Shown here piece by piece: positions 1 through 6,751 of a DNA stretch of 9,769 nucleotides (the first letter of the stretch is position 1; every line of letters starts with the position of its first letter). Under the pieces are notes generated by a model. That model searched no databases. It was not told the origin of the DNA and was given only the letters and a program-made list of their open reading frames with translations. Made by a program: the position numbers and the translations under genes. Source of the DNA: Planctomycetaceae bacterium UBA4732 (lineage in GTDB: Bacteria; Planctomycetota; Planctomycetia; Gemmatales; Gemmataceae); the NCBI GenBank assembly GCA_002404095.1, contig DHJA01000168.1, forward strand, positions 1 through 9,769, written 5' to 3'.

Positions 1-47
1 ACGGGCTTCCAGCCCGTCCATTGGAACCGGACGGGCTAGAAGCCCGT
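1..47. repeat. Pair of short GC-rich palindromes, 30-bp period
   Basis: Two near-identical 17-bp palindromes occupy 1-17 and 31-47. Each has 7-bp arms, ACGGGCT and AGCCCGT, around a 3-nt centre that differs (TCC and AGA). They lie 70-116 nt beyond the mdh stop codon. Either strand could fold into two small hairpins. No T-run follows on the mdh side, so a classical intrinsic terminator is not supported. They look like a dispersed intergenic (REP-like) repeat. The array may continue past the left edge. Positions 48-116 show no gene, only a weak 5-bp stem at 85-99. Confidence 0.7.
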
Positions 48-116
48 GCCACCTATCAATCCATGCGTGACAATGCACCAGGATGGCAGGCCCGCTGCCG
101 GGGGGTTCGCCCGCGC

Positions 117-1106
117 CTACGCCGGCAGCAACGAGGCCACCGCCTCTTTCTCCTCCAGTAACTCCTGCAACGTCGCCTGGAACTTCTGCTTGCCGAAGGC
201 GTCCAGCTCCACGCCTTCCACCACCGTCAGGTTGCCCTTGCCGTCGCTGCGGCAAGGGTAGCTGAACACCAGCCCCGCCGGTACGCCGTATTCGCCTTTC
301 GACGCCACCGCCGCACTCACCCAATCGCCGACCGGCGTCGGCGTTAGCAGACTTTTCACATGGTCAATCGCGCCATTCGCCGCCGACATCGCCGAACTCT
401 GCCCGCGCGCTTTGATTACCGCCGCCCCGCGATTCTGCACTTGCGGCACAAACGTCGTTTCCAACCATGCGCGGTCGGTGATGACTTGAGCCGCCGGCTT
501 GCCGTGGATCTTGGCGTTGGTGAAGTCGGGATATTGCGTGTTGCTATGGTTGCCCCAAATGGTCACTTGCGTCACGTCGGCAGTGGCGGCGCCGGCTTTC
601 TTTGCCAGGGCCGTGCGGGCGCGGTTGTGGTCCAACCGCGTCATCGCCGACCATTGCGCCGCCGGCACGCCCTTGCCGTTGCGGTAGGCCACGAGGCAAT
701 TGGTGTTGCACGGGTTGCCGACCACCAGCACGCGCACGTCTTTCGCCGCGTTGGCCGCCAGCGCCTGCCCCTGGCCGACGAAGATCTTGCCGTTGATGCC
801 GAGAAGCTCCTTGCGCTCCATGCCCTGCTTGCGCGGGAACGAACCGACTAACAGCGCATAATTACAATCTTTGAACGCCTTATTCGGGTCGTCGGTGAGG
901 ATCACCTCTTGCAGCGCCGAGAACGAGCAGTCGTCCAGCTCCATGCCGACGCCTTCCAGCGCCGGCAGCGCTGGCGTGATCTCCAGCAGTTGCAGGATCA
1001 CCTTGCGGCCGGGGCCGAACACCTCGCCTGACGCCAACCGCGCCAGCATCGCGTAGGCCACCTGACCCGCCGCGCCCGTCACCGCCACCCGAATGGTTTC
1101 CGCCAT
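117..1106 (-). CDS. mdh: Malate dehydrogenase, NAD-dependent, cytosolic type
   Basis: This 329-residue enzyme interconverts malate and oxaloacetate with NAD in the TCA cycle, in the cytoplasm. The N-terminal Rossmann fold has the GAAGQV glycine motif (residues 11-16). An acidic residue, Glu42 in LQLLEI, fits NAD rather than NADP preference. The mobile substrate loop [12 protein letters not shown] supplies Arg92 and Arg98. TRLDHNRA supplies Asp159 and Arg162, and [12 protein letters not shown] supplies the catalytic His187. Length and motifs match the MDH2/cytosolic-type family (about 325-335 residues), not the shorter LDH-like bacterial MDHs. The conserved NPxNTNxL segment reads NPCNTNCL, with two cysteines where alanine is common. 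The start at 1104-1106 places the Rossmann motif at the usual distance. The upstream Shine-Dalgarno is poor (GAGAG-like at about 1114-1119). The gene is divergent from gap across 235 bp. The reading frame is intact. Confidence 0.95.
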   Translation of the reverse strand: MAETIRVAVTGAAGQVAYAMLARLASGEVFGPGRKVILQLLEITPALPALEGVGMELDDCSFSALQEVILTDDPNKAFKDCNYALLVGSFPRKQGMERKELLGINGKIFVGQGQALAANAAKDVRVLVVGNPCNTNCLVAYRNGKGVPAAQWSAMTRLDHNRARTALAKKAGAATADVTQVTIWGNHSNTQYPDFTNAKIHGKPAAQVITDRAWLETTFVPQVQNRGAAVIKARGQSSAMSAANGAIDHVKSLLTPTPVGDWVSAAVASKGEYGVPAGLVFSYPCRSDGKGNLTVVEGVELDAFGKQKFQATLQELLEEKEAVASLLPA

Positions 1107-1197
1107 AAGAAGCTCTCTCAGTTCTCGGCTATCAGTTCTCCGTCATGCGCCGCCGCCCTTTCCCGCTGTGGGAAGGTCTCTCACGGCCGGCACTCGA

Positions 1198-1226
1198 CTG
1201 ACGCTGATTTTGCCATACGCTATAAA
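1198..1226 (+). promoter_or_regulatory. Candidate sigma70-type promoter for gap
   Basis: CTGACG (1198-1203, 4 of 6 consensus bases) and TATAAA (1221-1226, 5 of 6) are separated by 17 bp in the 235-bp mdh/gap intergenic region. This would give a gap leader of about 110 nt that includes the palindrome at 1297-1323. The -35 is weak, so the call is tentative. I saw no convincing promoter for the divergent mdh. The rest of the region holds only short direct and inverted repeats, such as GCTATCAG at 1128-1135 and its complement at 1284-1291. Confidence 0.35.
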
Positions 1227-1290
1227 GTAGGAAGGACAAGCGAAACCGGCTATTCGAGGCGCGGCCGACGGTCTGGCTGATGGCTGATAG

Positions 1291-2391
<1,101 letters not shown>

Positions 2392-2397
2392 AGAATA

Positions 2398-2452
2398 TCT
2401 CACGCAAAGGCGCAAAGAGATTTTCTTTGCGCCTTTGCGCCTTTGCGTGAGA
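2398..2452. repeat. Long imperfect inverted repeat between gap and pgk
   Basis: A 21-nt left arm (2398-2418) is complementary to 2424-2452, except that the right arm carries one extra 8-nt unit, CCTTTGCG (present twice at 2432-2447). The loop is about 5 nt. The unit is built from CGCAAAGG-type words, like small palindromic repeats scattered between genes in diverse bacteria (recollection, not searched). The element starts 7 nt after the gap stop and ends 6 nt before the pgk ribosome binding site, so any gap-pgk transcript would contain it. It may stabilise, attenuate or process that transcript. The run of four T at 2421-2424 is in the loop, not after the stem, which argues against an intrinsic terminator. 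Confidence 0.8.
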
Positions 2453-2458
2453 CGCATT

Positions 2459-2462
2459 GGAG
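2459..2462 (+). promoter_or_regulatory. Ribosome binding site that decides the pgk start
   Basis: GGAG at 2459-2462 sits 8 nt before ATG 2471. The reading frame stays open upstream to a TTG at 2435, but that codon lies inside the gap-pgk hairpin and has no ribosome binding site. The 12 extra residues (MRLCVRRIGDGA) do not resemble a phosphoglycerate kinase N-terminus. Confidence 0.75.
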
Positions 2463-2470
2463 ATGGCGCT

Positions 2471-3658
2471 ATGAAGAAGACTGTCGCCGATCTGCCCGAC
2501 CTTTACGGCAAGCGCGTCCTCGTCCGCGTCGATTTCAATGTACCGCTCGATAAGGCCGGCAATATCACCAACGACCGGCGCATCCGCGCCGCGCTGCCGA
2601 CGCTGAAAACATTGCTCGACCGCGGTGCCGCGCTCATTCTGATGAGTCACCTCGGCAGGCCCACGGGCGATGCAACAGCCGACGCCCCTTTTACGATGGT
2701 TACAGTCGCCCAGCGGCTGGCTAAACTTTTGAACAACCACGTTCGGGCAATAAACCAAGTTGTTGGGCCGCTTGCGACCAACGAGGCGCAAGCACTGAAA
2801 CCGGGCGAAGTGTTGGTGCTGGAAAACGTCCGTTTTCATCCCGGCGAACAGAAAAAGGACCAGGCGCTCGGCGCCGAGTTGGCCAAGTTGGGCGACATCT
2901 ACGTCAACGACGCCTTCGGCACCTGTCATCGCAAAGACGTTTCGATGGTGGCGCTGCCGGCCGCCATGAAGGGCAAGCCGCGCGTCGTCGGACTGCTGGT
3001 GGCCAAGGAATTGGAGATTCTGGATCGCTTATTGAGCAAACCGCAACGCCCGTTGCTGGGCATCCTCGGCGGCGGCAAAGTGTCCGACAAAATTCTCTTC
3101 ATCAAAAGCCTCCTTTCGCGCGTTGATAAAGTGCTGATCGGCGGCGCCATGACGTACACCTTCCTCAAAGCGCAGGGCATGAACGTCGGCGGCTCGCGCC
3201 TGGAGGCCGACAAGCTGGACGTGGCTCGCGAACTATTGGAGATGGGCAAAGGCAAGATCACGCTGCCGGTCGATCATTTGATCGTGGAAAAGATCGACGC
3301 CCCGCAGACGGCCCGCGTCGTTGAGGGCGAGATCCCCGACGGCTGGATCGGCGTCGATATCGGCCCAAAGACGATTGCGATTTATACCGATGAGGTGCGC
3401 AAGGCCGCGATGGTGATGTGGAACGGCCCGCTGGGCAAGTTCGAGGATGAGCCGTACAGCAAGGGCACGCGGGCCGTGGCGGATGCGTTGGCCGCGTCGA
3501 AGGGAGTGACGATTATCGGCGGCGGCGAGACGGCCGAGGCCGTCGAAAACTTCGGCTTAGCCGACAAGATGACGCACGTTTCAACAGGCGGCGGGGCCTT
3601 CCTAGAGTACGTGCAAGGGACGCCATTTCCGGCGCTCGCCGAAATCGACGACAAGTAA
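2471..3658 (+). CDS. pgk: Phosphoglycerate kinase
   Basis: This enzyme transfers phosphate between 1,3-bisphosphoglycerate and ADP, the step after GAPDH, in the cytoplasm. The 395-residue monomer shows both lobes. The N-terminal 3-phosphoglycerate site has VRVDFNVPLD (Asp21, Asn23), Arg36, SHLGRP (59-64), Arg121 in ENVRFHPGE, and NDAFGTCHR (Arg154). The C-terminal nucleotide lobe has GGGKVSDKI (Lys203 region), GGAMTYTFLKAQG, MWNGPLGKFE (316-325) and GGGETAEAVENFG (from 350), followed by STGGGA. Length is normal for bacteria. Small departures are Cys152, where alanine is common in the GTAHR motif, and GGGET, where GGGDS/T is common; neither removes a catalytic group. gap lies 79 nt upstream across a hairpin, and the HAD gene starts 38 nt downstream. 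This fits one transcription unit. Confidence 0.97.
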   Translation: MKKTVADLPDLYGKRVLVRVDFNVPLDKAGNITNDRRIRAALPTLKTLLDRGAALILMSHLGRPTGDATADAPFTMVTVAQRLAKLLNNHVRAINQVVGPLATNEAQALKPGEVLVLENVRFHPGEQKKDQALGAELAKLGDIYVNDAFGTCHRKDVSMVALPAAMKGKPRVVGLLVAKELEILDRLLSKPQRPLLGILGGGKVSDKILFIKSLLSRVDKVLIGGAMTYTFLKAQGMNVGGSRLEADKLDVARELLEMGKGKITLPVDHLIVEKIDAPQTARVVEGEIPDGWIGVDIGPKTIAIYTDEVRKAAMVMWNGPLGKFEDEPYSKGTRAVADALAASKGVTIIGGGETAEAVENFGLADKMTHVSTGGGAFLEYVQGTPFPALAEIDDK

Positions 3659-3696
3659 GAGGAAGAAACGATCCATCTGCGTATTCAGGTAATCCC

Positions 3697-4353
3697 ATGC
3701 CGTTCGATGGCACTCTCCGCGCCGTCCTGTTTGACTTCGACGGCACCCTGGCCGACAGCTATCCAGCGATCACCGCCAGCGTCAACCATGTCCGCGGCCT
3801 CCACGGCCTGCCGCCGCTCGAAATCGACGAAGTGAAACGCTGGGTCGGTCGCGGCGCCGGCGCTTTGCTGGCGCGAACCGTACCGGCCGGCGACCTCGAA
3901 TCCAACTGCGCCGCCTATCGCGAGCATCATCCGAGCGTATTGCACAGCGGCACTTGCCTCCTTGCCGGCGCTGCCGAAATACTGCATCTGCTGCATGACC
4001 GGGGTCTGCGACTCGGCTTGTGCAGTAACAAACCCGTGGCTTTCAGCCGCGTTCTTGTCGAATTTCTGAGAATAGCGCCGCTCCTGGAAGTCGTACTCGG
4101 GCCAGAAGACGTGGCGCAACCGAAGCCGGCGCCCGATATGCTTTTGGCCGCGCTCCAACGGCTCGGCGTCGCCGCCGCCGAGGCGCTCTACGTCGGTGAC
4201 ATGAGCGTGGACGTGGAAACCGCCCGCGGCGCCGGCGTGAAGGTCTGGGTCGTGGCGACCGGCTCGGAAGACCGCGACGCCCTGGAGCGCGCCCGGCCGG
4301 ATCGGCTGTTTTCCAACCTGGAGGAAATCTGCGAACAGTTAAGCGAGAAATGA
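3697..4353 (+). CDS. gph: HAD-superfamily hydrolase, phosphoglycolate phosphatase-like
   Basis: This is a 218-residue cytoplasmic phosphatase with all four HAD motifs. Motif I is FDFDGTLADS (nucleophile Asp13, acid/base Asp15). Motif II is LCSNKP (Ser110). Motif III is QPKPAPDML (Lys143). Motif IV is GDMSVDVETARGAG (Asp168, Asp172, for Mg2+). Between motifs I and II lies a helical cap of subfamily IA type, with the GRGAGALL segment typical of Gph-like enzymes. It probably hydrolyses 2-phosphoglycolate or a related small phosphoester. The position 38 nt after pgk fits a role in clearing phosphoglycolate, which inhibits a glycolytic enzyme. Substrate cannot be read from sequence: pyrophosphatase (PpaX-like) or sugar-phosphate phosphatase are alternatives. 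The ribosome binding site is weak (AGGT at 3687-3690, 6 nt before ATG), so translation may partly depend on upstream genes. The gene symbol is tentative. Confidence 0.8.
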   Translation: MPFDGTLRAVLFDFDGTLADSYPAITASVNHVRGLHGLPPLEIDEVKRWVGRGAGALLARTVPAGDLESNCAAYREHHPSVLHSGTCLLAGAAEILHLLHDRGLRLGLCSNKPVAFSRVLVEFLRIAPLLEVVLGPEDVAQPKPAPDMLLAALQRLGVAAAEALYVGDMSVDVETARGAGVKVWVVATGSEDRDALERARPDRLFSNLEEICEQLSEK

Positions 4354-4373
4354 CACCAACGAACCCCATCTTC

Positions 4374-4401
4374 TTGACTTCGCCGCTGGGCATGGGATAA
4401 T
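4374..4401 (+). promoter_or_regulatory. Sigma70-type promoter for the protease gene
   Basis: TTGACT (4374-4379) and GATAAT (4396-4401) each match 5 of 6 consensus bases, with a 16-bp spacer. Transcription would begin near 4408, about 20 nt before ATG 4429 and about 36 nt before ATG 4444. The longer leader includes the GAGG at 4431-4434, which supports the downstream start. This is the best promoter in the window. It separates the glycolytic run from the protease-hyp block. Confidence 0.7.
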
Positions 4402-4430
4402 GAGCCGTCCCTCCCAACCGCCCCGCCGAT

Positions 4431-4434
4431 GAGG
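4431..4434 (+). promoter_or_regulatory. Ribosome binding site that favours protease start 4444
   Basis: GAGG lies 9 nt before ATG 4444. The alternative in-frame ATG at 4429 overlaps this site and is preceded only by a pyrimidine-rich stretch with no Shine-Dalgarno. Starting at 4444 gives MTLRLRCPDC, placing the zinc ribbon right at the N-terminus, as is usual for MJ0042-type fingers. Confidence 0.55.
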
Positions 4435-4443
4435 CCGCTACCG

Positions 4444-6690
4444 ATGACGCTACGTCTTCGTTGTCCCGACTGCCGTTCGGCCGTCCTTGTGCCTGACGCC
4501 CTCCTGGGCAAAAAGGTCCGTTGCCCTAAGTGTCAATCCACATTCCAGGCCGTCGAGGACATTGCCGCGGCCGTCGTGCCAAGCGCGTCAGCTCGGCGTG
4601 AAGCGCGGCCGATTCCTGCCGTCGTCCAACGCAAAACGGCAAAGGCGCCTCCGCCTCGTCGCGGCCTCGTACTCGGCTTTGCGGCGGTGGGGTTCGTCTT
4701 CCTGCTGTTGTCCGCCACCCTCATCGCCACGGTGATATGGTGGTTGCGCCCCCCCGCGGCCGCGCCGAACGTCGTCACGGCCGCCGCGACGGCCAATGCG
4801 GACGACCCGGCGCCAGGTGACAACTCCCCCTTCCACCCGGCCGACGTCCGTAAAAGCGTGGTATTCATCAAATGCACCACCACCCAGGGAGTTGGCGTCG
4901 GCTCCGGTTTCCTCGTCAGCAAAGACGGCCTCGTCGCCACGAATCGGCACGTCATTGAGGGTCATGCCCACGGCGCGCCCCCGCCGGTCCTTATGGTGGG
5001 CGTGGCGTCCGCCGCCAATCCGGACGTACTGGATTATTTTAAGGCGGAAGTCGCCTTTTGCAGCCCGCCGGACGACACCCTCGACTTCGCCCTCCTGAAG
5101 ATCGCGGCCCGACCCGACTACCCCGCTTTCCGACCGCTGCCCCTGGCGACCACCAAAGTTGGGCTGGGCGACCCGGCCGCCGCCATCGGCTTCCCCTTCG
5201 TGGCCATCGACCAGCCGGTCCTGTCCTTCAACAAGGGCAGCATCTCCGCCACTCGCCGCGAATTCGAGGGCCGGCCCTATTATCAGACCGACGCCGCGGT
5301 CAATCCCGGCAATTCCGGCGGCCCACTGGTCAACGCCAAAGGCGAGGCGGTGGGCATCGTCACCTTGAAATTGAACAACGCCAACAACATGGGCTACGCC
5401 CTTTACCTCAGCGAAACGGGTCTACCGGAAGTCCTCAATCAGGAACGCTTCGCGCAACTTCAACCAGAGCCGGGGCCGCGCGACCCCGAAAAAGTTGCCC
5501 CCGGTGGGACCGTTACTCGGCCCCACAAGGCCGCCTGGCAGGTTTCCCACGGCGAGGTCGTCGAGGAGAGGAATGTGTTGATCGCCGACAACGGCGGCGG
5601 CGCGTTCTGGCTGACCAGCAAGGAGACGCTGCCGGAGAACTTCACGCTGACGATTGCCTGTCAGGTCGAAGCGCTGGGGGTTTCAAACCGGGGCTTCGGG
5701 CCGCCAGGCTTCGGGCCGCCAGGCTTCGGGCCGCCAGGCTTTTTTCCCGGCATGCAGACGAATCAACGCTCGCTGTACGTGCGCTTTGGCACGGACGGCA
5801 CGGACCAGGACATTAACAGCCCGGCCGGTGGAACGACGGTCCACCTGGCCGCCGGCCAGACGGCTCTGAGGGAAGCAACGTCCTTCTTCCCCGTGGGGAG
5901 GGCCGTCCCTGAAGGCCGGTTTATTCTGTCGGTAACGCGCCGGGACGACGAGGTGACTGTCGCGGTGGACGGCGACGTATGGCTGAGGCACTCCTTGAAC
6001 ACTCCCACAAGGGGAGCGCATAAATTTTCAATCGGCGGCTCCCAGTCGCGGCTCTACCTTGGCCCGGTGACGGTGTATAAGATCGACGCCCCGAATGGAC
6101 CCCCCGTCGTTAAAAACGACCCGCCGAAGGTGCATCCTCCGCTGGTGAACCCGCCGAAAGTCGATCTCCCGAAAGTTGATCCGCCCAAGGTCGCGGCGCC
6201 CAAACCGGAAGGGCCTAAGCCGGAAGACGCCGCGGCGACGGCCGGCCACGGCGGGCCGGTCTGGACCACGGACCTCGACAAGATGAAGATGCCCGACGCG
6301 CCCGCGTCGGGATGGGTGATGGGCGGCGATTTCATAGTGGACGAGGCGACGCTCAGCCCCGTTACGGGGTATCTTACGCTCAGGCAGGGCAAGCTGTTCG
6401 AGCCTGGCGGCCATCTCCTAATCATGGGCTTGCCCAACTCTCTCGAGGAGCTTGCGGATAAAACCTTCTCCGTCTCCGGAATGCAGGACATATCGCATAA
6501 GCTATGGGCGCAAGCGGGCAGGACGCCGGAAGGTGAGAAATTCCCCAAGACGCAGATGTTCGGCGAATACGCTATGAAGCTGGAATTCGGCAAGGCGGCG
6601 GACGGCAAGCTGGCCGGGAGGATTTACGTCTGCCTACCCAATGCGTCCAAGAGCGTTGTCGCGGGCAAGTTTGTGGTGGAGAGTAGGTAG
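4444..6690 (+). CDS. Membrane-anchored trypsin-like serine protease with zinc ribbon
   Basis: This 748-residue protein (753 if it starts at 4429) appears to be a surface or periplasmic protease. In order it shows: an MJ0042-like zinc ribbon with CPDC and CPKC (Cys7, 10, 27, 30); a basic linker; a transmembrane helix at about 75-100; and a trypsin-like domain at about 135-335. That domain has a complete triad: His169 in ATNRHVIEG, Asp214 in DTLDFALLKI, Ser291 in NPGNSGGPL, as in HtrA/Deg proteases. I see no PDZ domain after it. Instead there is a segment at about 365-550 resembling a LamG- or DUF1080-like beta sandwich (weak resemblance), with a GFGPP triple repeat inside. Then comes a Pro/Lys linker (560-595) and a C-terminal domain of about 145 residues that I do not recognise. 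Topology is predicted as zinc ribbon in the cytoplasm and protease outside. Its own promoter lies upstream, and hypF follows after 61 nt without an obvious functional link. Substrate is unknown. Confidence 0.85.
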   Translation: MTLRLRCPDCRSAVLVPDALLGKKVRCPKCQSTFQAVEDIAAAVVPSASARREARPIPAVVQRKTAKAPPPRRGLVLGFAAVGFVFLLLSATLIATVIWWLRPPAAAPNVVTAAATANADDPAPGDNSPFHPADVRKSVVFIKCTTTQGVGVGSGFLVSKDGLVATNRHVIEGHAHGAPPPVLMVGVASAANPDVLDYFKAEVAFCSPPDDTLDFALLKIAARPDYPAFRPLPLATTKVGLGDPAAAIGFPFVAIDQPVLSFNKGSISATRREFEGRPYYQTDAAVNPGNSGGPLVNAKGEAVGIVTLKLNNANNMGYALYLSETGLPEVLNQERFAQLQPEPGPRDPEKVAPGGTVTRPHKAAWQVSHGEVVEERNVLIADNGGGAFWLTSKETLPENFTLTIACQVEALGVSNRGFGPPGFGPPGFGPPGFFPGMQTNQRSLYVRFGTDGTDQDINSPAGGTTVHLAAGQTALREATSFFPVGRAVPEGRFILSVTRRDDEVTVAVDGDVWLRHSLNTPTRGAHKFSIGGSQSRLYLGPVTVYKIDAPNGPPVVKNDPPKVHPPLVNPPKVDLPKVDPPKVAAPKPEGPKPEDAAATAGHGGPVWTTDLDKMKMPDAPASGWVMGGDFIVDEATLSPVTGYLTLRQGKLFEPGGHLLIMGLPNSLEELADKTFSVSGMQDISHKLWAQAGRTPEGEKFPKTQMFGEYAMKLEFGKAADGKLAGRIYVCLPNASKSVVAGKFVVESR
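5692..5736 (+). repeat. Exact 15-bp tandem triplication in the protease gene
   Basis: The unit GGCTTCGGGCCGCCA occurs three times without a single mismatch, and the next bases begin a fourth copy (GGCTT) before diverging. It encodes GFGPP three times (residues 417-431, counting from ATG 4444). Because 15 is a multiple of 3, the frame is kept. Identity even at third codon positions points to recent expansion by slippage rather than long-conserved protein repeats. Confidence 0.95.
6121..6228 (+). repeat. Pro/Lys-rich degenerate linker repeat
   Basis: Thirty-six codons encode a low-complexity run of PPKV-type units (PPKV, NPPKVD, LPKVD, PPKV, then PKPEGPKPED). Codons vary among units, so it is older and more degenerate than the GFGPP triplication. 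It probably forms an extended, rigid, basic spacer between the beta-rich segment and the C-terminal domain of the protease. Such a spacer would also suit a wall-spanning or surface-exposed protein. Confidence 0.75.
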
Positions 6691-6718
6691 GACGCCAGGG
6701 CGGGCCGGCGCAGAGTCC

Positions 6719-6738
6719 GCCCCTTGGAATCGAGGGGC
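6719..6738 (+). other. Small hairpin in the hypF leader
   Basis: GCCCCT (6719-6724) pairs with AGGGGC (6733-6738) around an 8-nt loop. It falls in the 61-nt gap between the protease stop and hypF. The only Shine-Dalgarno-like run before hypF, GAGGGG at 6732-6737, lies in the right arm, 14 nt before the ATG and rather far for a normal site. No T-run follows, so termination is unlikely. The stem could arise by chance. Confidence 0.35.
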
Positions 6739-6751
6739 TAACCACACCGTC

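Noticed and set aside
85..99. Small hairpin after mdh as an intrinsic terminator
   Set aside because: The stem is only 5 bp (GGCAG/CTGCC) with a 5-nt loop, and no T-run follows on the mdh strand.
2435..2470. Upstream TTG start extending pgk by 12 residues
   Set aside because: The codon lies inside the gap-pgk hairpin without a ribosome binding site, whereas ATG 2471 has GGAG at 8-nt spacing and a normal N-terminus.
5058..5816. Plus-strand open frame of 252 codons inside the protease gene
   Set aside because: It overlaps the protease domain in another frame, is Arg/Pro/Gly-rich low complexity, and has no ribosome binding site. It is a frame shadow of the GC-rich gene.
6641..6751. Upstream start extending hypF by 37 residues
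   Set aside because: The extension overlaps the protease coding region in another frame and precedes the standard MERRAIVIRGIVQGVGF start.
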